Source of the DNA: Acanthosepion lycidas
Taxonomy: Eukaryota; Mollusca; Cephalopoda; Sepiida; Sepiidae
Direction: 5' to 3'
Assembly: GCA_963932145.1 (NCBI GenBank)
Contig: OZ010595.1
Location: 92,898,617-92,962,616, forward strand
Length of the DNA stretch: 64,000 nucleotides
The notes under the pieces were generated by a model. The model did no database searches. It was not told the DNA's origin and saw nothing but the letters and a program-made list of their open reading frames with translations. Below are positions 31,868 to 43,503 of the stretch, one piece after another. The position numbers were made by a program, and so were the translations under genes. How positions within the stretch are numbered: position 1 is the first letter of the stretch; every line of letters starts with the position of its first letter.

Positions 31868-32283
31868 AGTAACTTCTAAAGATCACTGGATGCAACATAC
31901 ACCTGAGGAAGACTGAAGAATATATCAGCTGAAATAGTGGGATATAAACAACAAAGATGAAGATCCTAACTTTCTTATAGTGTTATGTTTTGTAGAAGAG
32001 ATGACTAAGAAAAAAGACAAAGTAACTTCTAAAGACCACTGGATACAACATACACCCGAGGAAGGTCGAATAATATATCAGCTGAGATGTTTGGATAAAA
32101 ACAACAAAGATGATGACACTGCCCTCAGTATAGTGTTAAACTATAATGTTCTTATATAGTAGATGAATTAGTGAAACTACAAAGTAACTTCTAAATTACC
32201 AAGGAAGGCTGAAGAACATATCAACAGAAATATTAGTAAAGGAAAAACAGCAAAGGTGATGGCTCTCCACATGAGAACTTCAG
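31868..32283 (+). repeat. Three tandem S1-like tail monomers (about 153-162 bp)
   Basis: Units start AGTAACTTCTAAA at 31868, 32021 and 32183. Each carries the same block as the S1 tail: CCUGAGGAAG...CAGCUGAAAU (31902-31935), CCGAGGAAGG...CAGCUGAGAU (32056-32088) and a decayed third. The pairing potential around the loop is partly kept while the sequence differs from S1. Family unassigned. Confidence 0.7.
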
Positions 32284-32323
32284 GGAGCAGAAATAGTGGT
32301 AGAAATCAGCAAAAATTAAAGAC

Positions 32324-32938
32324 ACAGAAAGTTAACATTATTTACATTATTCAGACTATTGTCCTCATCTTTGTCGCCATATTTATTACAACGTTTCGGC
32401 CATTGTATGCTCTGGCCTTCTTCAGGTAGTTGGAATGTTGAACTGAACCCTTTATTTCGCTCACTGGGGTAGACTGTTCTAGTTCCACATGTCATATGTA
32501 ATGGATGTCAGTTATCAGTTATCTCCTATTAATTTCCCTCTGAAAGTTCTCCACTGCCTTAACCAGGTATTGAACTCACACTCTTTGGGTCCTGTCACTG
32601 GATCTAACCAAAGTCTTTATCCACTGTGCCATGTGTCCTCAAGAGTGTGAGTTCAATACCCAATTAAGGCAGTGGAGAACTTTCAGAGGGAAATTAACAG
32701 GAGATAACTGATAACTGACATCCATTAAACATGGCATATTGAACTCGAACAGTCTACCCCAGTGAGTGAAATAGAGGGTTCAGTTCAACATTCCAGCCAC
32801 CTGAAGAAGACCGGAGCATACAATGACCGAAATGTTGTAATAAATATGGCGATAAAGATGAGGACAATAGTCCGAATAATGTAAATAATGTACATAATAC
32901 CTCATCTCAGAGATATAGACAGATACTGACAGAAAGTT
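32324..32938. mobile_element. S1 fold-back insertion, 595 bp, with 10-bp TSD
   Basis: ACAGAAAGTT at 32324-32333 and 32929-32938 flanks two head-to-head S1 copies. The left arm (32334-32640, minus) is full length: GGACACATGGCACAGTGGAT, box B GAGTTCAATACC, body, hammerhead-like CTGAAGAAGGCC...GGCCGAAACG (32425-32393). The right arm (32641-32928, plus) starts just before box B and repeats body and tail. The arms pair along about 280 bp, so the DNA is a near-perfect palindrome without spacer. Confidence 0.9.
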
Positions 32939-32939
32939 G

Positions 32940-34040
32940 AATTAACATTTTTGCAAGATGAACGTGAAATTTTTCCTGGACATATTTAAATGAGTTATTT
33001 TTTTTAATATTCAATAAATGTTTCTTCTTTTCCTTACAACCTTATTCCTTTCAAATCGAATTATCTGTTGACCTTTTAAATTTTTAGGGTGCTCCATTTC
33101 AACGGCATTTCTGGGAACAGGTTAGTTGTACCCATCTCAAAGTAACATTGAACAAATCTTACTGGACTGCAATTATAGCAGCAGATAGGTGTAATCTCTG
33201 ATCCGACCTACTGGAAGTGTCATGTCTTCATGCCTTATCCAAGATAATAAACATCAAGTAAATATAAGCAAACTTAGCTGAAATTTGAACCATGTTCCTG
33301 ATTCCATTGTCAACACAGACATTGAGATTATCTTAATTGCAAACAGCACAAAGCCAATCTCAAATCTCTGTTGGATCTTTTACAAATAAATGCAAACCAA
33401 AAAGAAATTTCTCATTGAAAGAGAAAGTCATAAATTAGCTTTGATATTTGTCTTGTGAAAATGATGAGTATCTATCTAAAAACTGATAACATCAAAGCAA
33501 ATCTTTAATTATTTGTTTTCAGATTTGCAACGGTCAAGAATTTACCGTTTCTCCAATAATTGGAATTGGTTATTGAAAGATTTCATTGTTTTTCTTCTGC
33601 CAGGAATTACGGGCACTGGTCCATATTTAACTTGTATAAAGTTTGCAATTATCTGATTCAGATAAAGTGGATAAAATTGGAATCTGATGAAGGAATAATT
33701 TGCTTTTGATACAGGCTAACCTGGATGGGCACAACTTGGATGAATCCAACCTGGATAGCCCCATTTGATGATTACACTCTTGTTATTGGTCAATTAATTA
33801 AATGACACAAAATTGAAAATGTTGAAGAGGACAAAATATGAAAAGCATGTAATGTACTTTTTCTAGCAGAAATGAAGATAATGAATGTTTGCATGCAAGA
33901 GATATTTCAGATAATAGGATTCTTAAACATGATCTGAAATTTCCCGAGGAGGAAAATTGTACTACAGAACATTAAACAGATACAATGATACACAAAAGTA
34001 ATAGACAGAAAGTTTAAAGAAAATAATAATTTCTATTATT
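32940..34040. other. No gene recognised
   Basis: About 1.1 kb of AT-rich DNA. A weak resemblance to S4 lies around 33100-33320. No frame of interest. Confidence 0.5.
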
Positions 34041-34044
34041 GCTA

Positions 34045-34690
34045 CTAACCTAAAAAAATTTTATGGTCATATTCAGCCCAAGAGCCACTCAATATAGAGG
34101 GTTACAGAGTAAGAAGCACAGTTCATGGGCATATGTGGGGAAGTTAATGATTCACCCTAGACTTGAACAGGTTAAAATTGTGATGATACAGGAAGGATCC
34201 TCTTGGTAATCGGTTACACAATGTAGTGGTGCATGGGAAAAAAGCTGTTTGACTGGAACTTACAACTCATGAATGAAAAATGAAGAGAACGAGACAGGGT
34301 TCACTACAAAATATGGTGGGTCAAAGAATTTAGTTTTACTGAAGACTTTCCATGGGAATAGTAGGAAAAGGTTTGTGTCATTTTGTCTGAAGGAATGGGG
34401 TTTGTAAGATGGAAAACATTTCATTTCCCACAAGGCCACATAACCACTTTTGAACTCTATGAAGACAGGAAAGTGAAATGTTGACAATTCTGCCCATATA
34501 TGGTAGCAGTTCTTCATTTTTGGCCTGACCTGGATCTTGTAAAGCTTATCGATAGCAGAACATATGAGCTGAATATAGTAGATGCTTCGGATATACTTGA
34601 GTGCCACTTGAAAATTTGTGAACCCCAACAGACAATTTAAAATGAGCCTATTAAATGTGCATCCAAACACCACTTTGTAAAGTAGACTTT
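34045..34690 (-). pseudogene. LINE-C RT C-terminal region and 3' end
   Basis: Minus strand: TFNRLILNCLLGFTNFQVAL, then AIDKLYKIQVRPKMKNCYHI (34570-34500, the LYKxxVRPxxEYCSHIW block), VFIEFKS, then SSFFIHEL. After a frameshift near 34250 come CVTDYQEDPSCIITILT-like codons and the 3' UTR 'gagtggctcttgggctgaatat'. Longest LINE-C copy here, with a 137-codon open stretch (34260-34673). Confidence 0.8.
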
Positions 34691-34984
34691 CAAAATAATG
34701 ACCACAAACTCTAAAAAGAATATATTTTAATTATTTATTAAAAAAATGTGATTTATTTTCCCAAAAATTAAAATCTAACTTGTACAAAAGTATGTAACCT
34801 CTCCGCTTTGTATTGATGAAGTCAAGTAGGTAATAAATTCAGCTGAAGCAAATTTGGGTTCTTAAGCATACAATATAAGCTGACCAATCAAATGAAACAT
34901 CCTTAATAAATTGGTTGGGCAACATAGAAAAAACAAAATGGAAACCAGCTAAGGAACTGTAATGTCAAGCTTTTGCCTCACAGA

Positions 34985-35545
34985 TCAACAATCCTGAGAG
35001 GAAAGGAGATATCTGAGGACATTAGGAAGAAGGTAGTGACTTTTCACCACTCTCAGGGAAAGCTTTACAATTATATGAAAAAGATTGCAGCTCTATCCAT
35101 CCACTGTAAGACAAATAATTTACAAATGGAAGACATTCAATAAGATCAAAATGATCACCTAGAAATATTAGAAAAATAATAAATCAGATAAAGCTCAACC
35201 CACTCATCACTTTTGGAGGCCCTCTCTGGCAGCATCTGGAGTAAATGTCTATGTGTCTAAACTCAGACAAAACTGAATGGACATGGCATTCATTGGAGGA
35301 TTGCTAGAAGGAAGCCTCTCCTCTCAACAAAGAACAAAGCTACCAATTTAAACTTTGCCAGAGAACACTTGGATAAATCAGAGGCCTTCTGGATGTCCAG
35401 TCTCTTGACATATGAATCAAAGATAGAACTATTTGGTCACAATCAAAACTGCCATGTTTGCAGAAAGGGGAACACTGCCTACCAAACAAAGAACTTCATT
35501 TTAAAAATGAATTCTGGTGGAGGTGTAGGGGAGTTATAACTGAAT
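34985..35545 (+). pseudogene. Tc1-like transposase fragment
   Basis: Translation across frameshifts gives KEISEDIRKKVV and an HHSQGKLYNYMKKIAALS-like region (HTH, 35005-35105), NNLQMEDIQ, then LNSDKTEWTWHS, CQRTLG, and SKDRTIWSQ/FGHNQNCHVCRKG-type residues (35400-35470), the DESK(I)ELFGHN catalytic block of Tc1-like transposases, decayed. The second and third acidic residues are not seen. No inverted repeat was found. Confidence 0.75.
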
Positions 35546-35754
35546 AAATAATTATACATCCCCTAACATTTATACAGTCAGAAATACTCATAAAAATGAG
35601 AAACAGCAAGACATGGAAAAGACAAAATGAGTATTATTATCTGGTTGTTATGTGGTGTTGAAGACATGAGAGACAGTAATACTGAGTAAAATTGTGAGTT
35701 TGGTATCCAACAGAATTATTTTCAGCTCATTATTATTATAAGAATCAAAAGAAA

Positions 35755-35822
35755 ATTGGGGCACACCTGGTTACTTTTCAGGGTGCATTAGTGCGCCTGG
35801 GTGTACAGGTTGAGAAACACTG
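35755..35822. mobile_element. hAT-like terminal fragment
   Basis: The complement of 35822 leftward reads CAGTGTTTCTCAACCTGTAC...GCGC...GTGTGCCCC, the characteristic end of Charlie-type hAT elements as I remember it. The other end and transposase are not present. Confidence 0.6.
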
Positions 35823-36060
35823 CTCTAACCTCTCTCAAGTGAGTTTTGCAACAAGAAATGGTAAGAAAAAAATCCCCAAAATCCATTGAAAGTGTCTGAT
35901 CAGTGGTTACAGAAAACACATAACTGCAACAAAAGAAAAACTGCCCCTGAGGATTCAACTAAAACTATTTACACATATTGGCACATGACACATTTTCAGT
36001 TTTGGGGAAATAAATAATTAAATTATATCTATGTTTTTGTTTATGTTCATTATTTGAAAA

Positions 36061-36081
36061 GTCTCTCTCTCTCTCTCTATC

Positions 36082-36113
<32 letters not shown>
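36061..36113. repeat. (CT)n-(TA)n microsatellite
   Basis: TCTCTCTCTCTCTC passing into TATA, broken once. Confidence 0.95.
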
Positions 36114-36121
36114 AAGTTGTA

Positions 36122-37245
36122 TATACAGTGCTGTAAAAGTGAATATCTAAGATAATATTTAAAAAATTGTCTCTTTTTTCCAGATAATCAACAAATCTTA
36201 ATTAAACTATATATTCATTAAGAAAAATCTTTATTAAATGAATTACAACCACTTTAAAAAATTTTTATGAAGATAGAATAAAAATATTAATTCAAAATTA
36301 AGATGTGCAAAATTAAGTGAACTCTTACATTTAATATTTGATGACTTCTCCTTTTGCGGTCACAATGTCAACTTGTCTTTTCCTATAATTTTTAAGGAGT
36401 GAGCATCAATTTTGACCATTCTTCTTGGCAAAACTTCCACAATTGTTCAATATTAACTACGTTTCTTTCATGCACTGCTTTCTTTAACTTGAGTCACAGG
36501 TTTTTAATTGGTTTTAGATGAAGACCTTTTTTAGAATTGAAATGTCTTTTTTCAAACCCCATCTTTTTGTAGAATTTCTTTGATGTATTGGATCACTGCC
36601 CTGTTAGAAGATCTACAGCCCTGACCTAAACTCAAATTTTGAACCAAGAGCAAAAAAATTTAATTCAAAATTACTTGGTATTATGAAGAGTCCATTGTGC
36701 TGTCAATGCATACTATTTTACCTGTGCCAGTTGTAGCAAAGCACCCCCAAATCATAATGCTGTTACCACCATGTTTGTTGGCCCCAAATTCTTTTCTTCA
36801 AAAGCTTTAATAGGAGCTTGCCAAACATACTGCCTATTGTTGCCCACCCCCAAAAACTCTAGTTTGGTCTCATCTGACTATAAAACAATTTACCTGACCA
36901 TTTCTAACCTATTGATATGAGCTTTGGCATAGTTGAACCCAGCTTGTTTGTGCTTTTTATTAAGCAGTGGATTTTTTTCTAGGCATTCTGCCATGAAGAT
37001 CAGCATCATTCAGATCTCATTGTGCTGTAGACATATGCACATTGATTCTGACATTGCCTTGAAGAACTACAGAGGTCACTGCAGGATGTACCTGGGCTTG
37101 CCAAACTAGATATCTACCTCCTCTTGCAGATGGTCAATTCTTGATAATTGGTTTTTCAAACAACAAAAATTGTTGAGGAGTGAAGGTAGACTAAGACATC
37201 AGTCTTTTTAATTATAGAAAGAAACTTTTCTCCAAAGAAAAAAAA
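36122..37245 (-). pseudogene. Tc1-like transposon remnant
   Basis: Near the left end, ACAGTGCTGTAAAAGTGAAT resembles the TACAGTGC(C/T) terminus of vertebrate/invertebrate Tc1-like elements. On the minus strand, decayed Tc1 transposase appears: SQDELSF/LIKK near 37130-37170, FYSQMRPN (36885), FGANKHGGNSIMIWGCF (36790-36740), then NSKKDFI and a KYRKRQVDIVTAKGE block close to 36345-36390. The order fits a transposase reading right to left. Many stops. Confidence 0.75.
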
Positions 37246-37264
37246 ACAAATTTTCTTAATTTCT

Positions 37265-37495
37265 AAGGCAGATGGAAAAATGACTGAAGCCAAGATGCCA
37301 GTTCAGAGCCAATAACATTGCAGATTCTTCTTAGGATTTTATCAAGAATCTCTAAATATTTAGCAGGAACACCGCACCAGATGTGGCAGCAATATTCAAA
37401 GCATGGATGTATAGTAGGCTTTTAAATATGTAAGACAGATTCTTTTGAGAAAAACTGACTAGCACAACACAGAAAAACAACTTTCATAGTAGCAG
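37265..37495 (-). pseudogene. LINE-B fragment
   Basis: Minus strand carries RICLTYLKAYYTSML, IAATSGAVFLLN and EILDKILRRICNVIGSELAS, the start of the LINE-B C-terminal block (compare 38.5 kb). Confidence 0.7.
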
Positions 37496-37529
37496 ACCTA
37501 GCAATTGGACCAAATATAAGAAGTGATCT

Positions 37530-37660
37530 TTTTCCTATACATCCCTCATTCCCTGTACTGCCATCCATTTACACAAGCTTGTGGGGGTAGGTTACTTGCT
37601 GTTTTCATCTGTTCCATTTGCCATCAATGTACCCTGTGAATATCAAATTTACCAAGTGAT
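37530..37660 (-). pseudogene. LINE-A C-terminal fragment
   Basis: Minus strand: NLIFTGYIDGKWN, then KTASNLPPQACVNGWQYRE, equivalent to the TGHIEGK ... CKWM region. Confidence 0.65.
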
Positions 37661-37929
37661 GTAATGAATATGCATACACCTGGGTTCCCCTCACAGTAAT
37701 ATGATTGGCTGGTGTCAGTCATAAATACAGACTGATGTAGAGGTACATGAGGATGCCTATTGACTATGCCTATGGACTATGCCTATTGTCTTTGCCTATT
37801 GCCTATGCCTATTGCTAACCATTATGACGAGGACCAGTTCATTATGGTTACCTGCTAGATTGTCCTACTCGGTTACAATAGCCCAAAACCACTTTGCTAC
37901 TTCAAACAAATATATCCCGTTCTGTCACA
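37657..37929 (+). repeat. Possible solo LTR
   Basis: Starts TGATGTAATG and ends GTTCTGTCACA, with a TATA-like CATAAATACAGAC at 37720 and an internal 12-bp tandem repeat. No target duplication is clear and there is no second copy in the window, so the call is weak. Confidence 0.25.
37754..37816. repeat. 12-bp minisatellite
   Basis: About five imperfect units of GCCTATTGACTA / GCCTATTGCCTAT. Confidence 0.9.
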
Positions 37930-38129
37930 TATCACCAAGCCTTCCTTCTTCCATATGATCTTCTGTGGTGAAAATGGCTGTGGTACTTTCAATGAAAAAT
38001 TACTATACAGATTACTGTATCTCATGTGGCCCACTGTTTGAAAAATGCTGCCTTTGCTTGTACTAAAGGTTCAAGCCAGAAAGGTCTTCTTAACTTAGGC
38101 ACAAACATTATTTATTTCTTGACTGAATT

Positions 38130-38720
38130 TAATCTAAGCAAGGCAGTAAATCCACTAAGACACAAGGGGTTACTGGGTGTGAAAGAATTAGAAAAAAGAA
38201 AACCTTATGAACGAGTGAGAACAATGGAAAAGAAATCAGTGAGACACTAGATAATGTTTGACTTTATTTAAAGCTTTGAAGATCAAAGTTGGCCTGAAAT
38301 CATGGCACTTGAAGAGGTTTCCACAAGCAAGAAGTGTAAGAAAATAAACTGTTTTCATAAAAGTTATAGTTACATCTAGCTAATTCACCTGTAAATTGAT
38401 GAAACTTTGTTGCCATTCTAGTACTGTGCTTAATTTCCTAAAGTCTAGCTACCACAGTGGAGAGTTCATCCGAACAATTACCAAGAAATTATTTATAGAA
38501 AATGATCAGAAAGCTATATTAAAGAAGTGGGAAAATGAGTGAAGCTAAGATGCCATGTCAGGACCAATAATATTGCTGATTCTTCTTTGGATTTTATTAA
38601 TAATCTCTAAGTATATAACAGGAGTAACGGAACATATGTAGCAGTAATACTATGAGCAAGGACAAATGGTAGACATATAGATATGCAAGACGGATTCTGG
38701 AGAGAAATATTGTTTAATTT
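38130..38720 (-). pseudogene. LINE-B C-terminal region and 3' tail
   Basis: Minus strand in order: MCSVTPVIYL (about 38635), a KIQRRISNIIGPDMAS-type block with CCIITIRD (38600-38540), FLGNCSDELSTVV (38495-38455), NYNFYENSLFSYTSCLWKPL (38390-38320), QANFDLQSFK (38300-38270), then the inverted tail at 38130-38190. Best all-round LINE-B copy; frameshifted. Confidence 0.75.
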
Positions 38721-40110
38721 TGGATGTTTATTAAAATTAACAAGCCATTTCTTGCTCTAGTTAGCAGCAGATTGTAAAACACTTGGCAATTTGACCTTAT
38801 TGAACTGATGTTATCCTTTAAGTCTCCAATTGAGGCTTGTGATAAGTAACATGCCCACTTTGGCAGTAAGGCATGAACTGTTGCTAATGTTTTGTGTGCC
38901 TACAATTGCAAAAGAATTCCTTGTTGAGAAAGTTAAAAGTTCTTAGGACAATGGAATTGTGAAGTTACCCCGAAAGGTTTCATTCAATAAATGTTAATAT
39001 TGAAGATAAAATAAATTGGCCTCATAATTTTTCTCAATCTTTTATTATCAAGGTACATTATGTAAAAAGATGTTTGCAGGAAAATAATCCTGCAAAAGTT
39101 GAATTGATTGAATGACTTGAAATAAAATCTCTGGAAATAATGTAGAAAGGATTTAGAAAGGATTCCTTTTTTTTTTTTGCATGCATGTCTCTTGCATGTG
39201 TGTTTCTTAGAAAAAGATTTAAATTTGTGCCAGCAAATGGATTATCTTTTGAACAGATTGCAGGAATTAATATTAACAAGATGTGTTGAATATTGTTCAG
39301 ATATTTGCACAAAGAAATTGAAATATGCTTGAATTTTAACTGGCAAAAGGATTTGAAATGCTGCATTTGACTGAACTAAAGGGCAAGATTCAAACATGGT
39401 TGTGTCTCATCCTCTTGGCGTCATCAGTTATGTTCCTCAGTAAGATTATCATAGCCCTTTACTATTCCATTCACTTGATCAAGGGCAGATGTTATATATC
39501 TTCATGACCTTGACCTTTTCTTCATTGCGTTGTCCCACACCCTTCAATTTAAGTTCATTTAGATTCATAATAAACCAAATGTTTTTTTAGTTGTTTCAGT
39601 GTTACGAGCCTAGTCTGAATAGACATTGTGAACATTTTTATACTTTTTATATTTTGCAGGACCTGAATTCATTTTTCTTGAGATTTTTAGTACTTTGCAG
39701 GACCAGTTAATGTTTACATTCCATTGTCATATAACATGGCAACTTCTTGACAACAGGACAGTAGAGGAGCTTATATAGATCATTCATTACTGTCAAACTC
39801 TCAGCCACAGCAGAGAAGAACCTGGACGAAGCTTTGCTGAGAAACACAGGCCTCTGGCTATTGTGGCCAGGGTTCTTGGATGAGTTATATATTCTGGACA
39901 CTATTTGGGCTTGCCTGTCCATTTTTACTGCTGGCAGTCTTGCCCTTTATAATTTCTGCCAAGGATGGTTACTTCCTACATTCATGGCCTTATTTACTTC
40001 TGGCTACCTCAGATCCTTGCCTTCAGCATTCCTAGCCTTTGCTTCTTCTGGCTACCACGGACACTTACTACTCATTGGTCCCAACTTCTGTCATCACTAT
40101 TTTGAATCAA
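38721..40110. other. No gene recognised; relatively GC-richer at 39700-40110
   Basis: The 39834-40133 plus frame (99 codons, rich in Leu/Phe/Trp) and the 39707-39922 minus frame overlap. I recognise neither. The stretch ends where mariner similarity begins, and could be host sequence or an unknown element. Confidence 0.4.
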
Positions 40111-40114
40111 CTCT

Positions 40115-40775
40115 CTTGGTTGATTGTCATTAATGAACAGCAGAAAAGGAAAGAATTTTTGCATCATATCATGATGTGGATACACTACGATAACCCTAGG
40201 CATAGAACATTGTTGGGTAAGCCCGTCAATGCATCAATATCATTGACAAGTCCAAATATCCATGGTTCAAAGTTTCTGCTTTGCATCTGGTGGGATCAAC
40301 TGGGTTTAGTTTATTATGAGCTTCTAAAACCATCATGCTATTGGCTACAACTGATGTGTTTGAGCTGAGCATTGAAGAAAAATTGATCACTATACAAGCA
40401 GAGACATGGCAAAGTGATTTTGCAAAATGACAATCCTAGGCTGTTGGAAAACAAGTGAAAACCTACTTAGAAACACTTAAATGCGAAGTCCTACCCAACA
40501 TGCTGTATTTACCAGACATTGTTCCGTTCGATTATCACTTTTTTCTGATTGATGGCCTGGCTGAGCAGCACTTTCATTCTTATGAAAATGCCAAAAAATG
40601 GGTCGACCCATGGTTAGCCTCAAAGAATGGACATGGAATTCAAATGCTACCAGGAAGATGAGAAAAAGTAGTGGTTAGCAATTGACAATAGTTTTAGTGA
40701 CATGTTTCTTAATAATTTTTGCAAATAAAACATTCATTTTCATGTAAAATCAGTGAGAACTTATTCAAGGTCCTA
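40115..40775 (+). pseudogene. mariner transposase C-terminal half
   Basis: QQKRKEFLHHI, WIHYDNPRHR, PNIHGSKFLLCIWWDQLGLV and YYELLKP (40140-40330), then after a frameshift VKTYLETLKCEVLPN (40455), PDIVPFDYHFFLIDGLAEQH (40510-40565), NAKKWVDPWLASK and GIQMLPGR (40635). These are the DD34D mariner blocks WIHYDN, CIWWD and SPDxAPxDYHLF. The D in the 'QHDNARPH' block is degraded. The N-terminal HTH half is missing. The subfamily differs from the 43-45 kb mariner. Confidence 0.9.
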
Positions 40776-40779
40776 ACAT

Positions 40780-42045
40780 ATTGAAATAGATATGAGTTAT
40801 ACAAGATCAAAAGTTATATTTCATTTGCAAGCCAGGCGGCCTAACCTTAAAACATGTGCAATTCATAATAATTTAAAACATTATATTTTTTCTTATAGAG
40901 AAAATAATGCTTCATATTTTCCAGAACACATGTTTTGCTGACATGACATAGTGTCATGTACTTTTTTAAAAAAAGATCTCAGTTTCAACCCTAAACATTT
41001 AGCCTCAAATTTTTGCAGTCAGAATTATGACACAGGACCCATTTAGGGACAACTCCCTGACATACCACAATTTTGATACATGCTAAGAGGAGGGCTAAAA
41101 GTTGGGAAGGAATGCAAAACAGGAATAAAAAAAAAAATCAGTTTTTTAAAGGGATTCATTTCTCTTTGATGTAAGATTCTAAAAATGGTTTTAGCGTTAA
41201 TTTGCATTTCATTTCTTTAGTTGTTCTAGAGACAATAGGGCACAAGATTCAGTCTCCAATGCTTTGACTTCCAAAAAGTGAAATGTTTACCTAAAATAGA
41301 TAAGTAAAATTGAAATACATGTTAGACAAGGTAACAAGGTGAAAGCTGTAAGAATCTGTAATGTTTAATCGTGTACAAAAGGCGTAGCCATGGGTGTGCT
41401 ACAAATTAGTGTTGTCAAAATCAAGATGATGCCAAAATTTTACTATTTTGTCTGTGTAGTAACAGGTAATAGAAAGTATCACAAAGATATTCAAAAGTGT
41501 ATGGATATGTTGTAGTGGGAATGGAATGCAGATGGAGCAACCAATCATTACTGATAATGGTACCCACTCCTGTCAGTCAAAGAGACAATGTCTAGTGTAC
41601 TGTCTCTGTAGAAAGACAGTAATGTCTGATCAGGAAGAAAGAGAGTGTCAACCAGCTAGCCATTGAGATAGTCAGGACAGTGAGCTGACCCATGTTGACT
41701 ATGCAAATAATTCCTTTGCTAGCCAACCACTAAAGCATTAGGCTCCATAGGGAGAACTTAGCAGTATGCTCTGTTGACCACACAACAGGATTGCCATGTG
41801 TTGCCAAGGATTTTTATTTGTGGTACCCAGTGTCATTTCAAATTCATTTATCCTTGTTTCCAGTGTCTCAGCTACATTTGTACCATGTGGTGTTTCCATG
41901 TGGAAGTCTTGCCAATGCCTTGCTTGTCATGATCCAATGTTTGATTCTACTGCTTTTGACTTTTCCATCCCTCTTCGTTGGCAGATACCCAACCAATAAG
42001 AAGAAAATCCCTTCAAATAATAAAAACTATTTCTCAGAAACTGTG
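40780..42045. other. No gene recognised
   Basis: About 1.3 kb. A frame of 85 codons at 41791-42048 is hydrophobic but shows no domain. Confidence 0.45.
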
Positions 42046-42049
42046 TAAT

Positions 42050-42500
42050 GTCATGGCATTAAGAAATGACATTAGAGACAAAGAAAAAAGTGCTGTCTAC
42101 CCACTTATGTGGCAGTGAACACTCAACAGATTTTTACAAAGGAATAAAAACTGGTGATAACTAAAATTTGACAAATGTTGAGATGACAGTGCATATGGTG
42201 AATAAAGAATTTTAAGGCAAACAGTAACTAGAAATAAACTGAGGTTAGTAATCAGAAAATAGTTGAAATTTGAGGGATATATAATAAGGAAAGAAGGCTT
42301 AGAGAATTCAATATTCAGAGGGCAGATTAAAAACAAGAGAAGCAGAGAAAATCAATAAATAAACTACTTGACAGTTTTGAGCAAATGGATGGAGGAACAA
42401 GTACTACAAAAATAAAGTCATAAATGAGAATGTATTGCTAAGAGCAACAAAAGACAAGAAAATGTGGAGAGCCATGTTTGGCCACATTCTGAAAAGACGT
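42050..42500 (+). pseudogene. LINE-A C-terminal fragment
   Basis: 'agacaaagaaaaaagtgctgtctacccacttatgtggcagtgaacactc' equals the STVLYGSE block. It then decays through KFEGYIIRKEGLENSIFRGQ and ends 'gagccatgtttggccacattctgaaaagacgtgac', the LINE-A 3' end. Confidence 0.75.
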
Positions 42501-42599
42501 GACTTGACAAATTTGAGCAAATGAATGAGGGAACAAGTATTATACAATAAATCCATACAATTCCAATAAATCTATTTTTAAACTTTTCTATACAAAGTT

Positions 42600-42800
42600 C
42601 TCTTATTACAAGGCTCAAGAGCCACACAAGGTAGAGATTTACTGCTAAAACGGTGGAATATGAATGAAAGAGGAGGTGGTTGGTAGTAAAATTTATGAGG
42701 ATAAAGAGGATAGATAATGACTGACCCTTGACTTGAAGATGTTAAGATTGTAAAGCATTCATGAGGGAGACCTTTTCACAAAGTAGCAAATTTATTGCCC
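42600..42800 (-). pseudogene. LINE-C 3' end fragment
   Basis: Minus strand: KGLPHECFTILTSSSQGSV-like terminal block (HxNLxxxKSRV decayed), then 'taccttgtgtggctcttgagcc', the LINE-C 3' UTR. Confidence 0.65.
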
Positions 42801-43248
42801 TTTTTTATTTAAAAAATCTCTTATGTGTTATAGGCAAAGTTGTCTGGTAGCTCATCAATATGCCATAGACTTGTACCTAGCATAATTCCATAATATGGTA
42901 ATATTAAATGTCAAATGGCAGTGTGGCGTTTATGCATGCCATCAGACAGAGTATCTAGAAATAAAAACAGCAGAATTTCACTATAAATTTATAAGTTTTG
43001 TGGAATGTATTTATGTTTCAGAGTTTGGTAATCAAGACGTCACAAGTATGTTTTTCAAAGTTATCATCATTTGATTCTGTTTTGAAATTGGCTGAGTTAT
43101 TGGATCCCTTATCTTCTGTTAACAACTGACCTTATAGAAATGAAGTAGAAAGGAAATTTACTAAGATAAAATAATTTACATAGAAACTTGTGTATTATTT
43201 TTTGACCAGAGAAAGCAAGAAATGAAAGTATAGAATAAGTTGTTTATG
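42801..43248. other. No gene recognised
   Basis: AT-rich with no recognised family. Confidence 0.5.
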
Positions 43249-43352
43249 TACAAGGGTAGGCTGAAAACTTTGTAGGCTATGAATGAGTGATGCTAGAGCT
43301 GTGAAATCTTGTATGGATGACATTTCACTGTTCAAGGGTAGACTTCAAAAGT

Positions 43353-43469
43353 AACTAGTAGCAACTTCTCTTGAAAAGGGACAAAATCCGTATCATAGTT
43401 CTTCAAACACCTGGAGAGAAAGGGTTTAGCCCTCAAAAACATTCATGATGACATGATCGCTACATTAAG
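43353..43469 (+). repeat. 117-bp partial tandem duplication in mariner
   Basis: AACTAGTAGCAACTTCTCTTG (43353) starts again as AACTAGCAGCAACTTCTCTTG at 43470. The first copy runs through KGLALKNIHDDMIATL; the second continues into the rest of the transposase. It repeats the region just before and including the first HTH helix. Confidence 0.85.
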
Positions 43470-43503
43470 AACTAGCAGCAACTTCTCTTGAAAAGAGACA
43501 AAT

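Noticed and set aside
31868..32283. CRISPR array
   Set aside because: Three 150-bp units with no short repeat/unique spacer pattern, in a eukaryotic context.
39707..40133. Overlapping 71- and 99-codon frames as a gene
   Set aside because: Frames on opposite strands overlap, no domain or splice signals stand out, and the segment ends in mariner sequence. It is left as unassigned.
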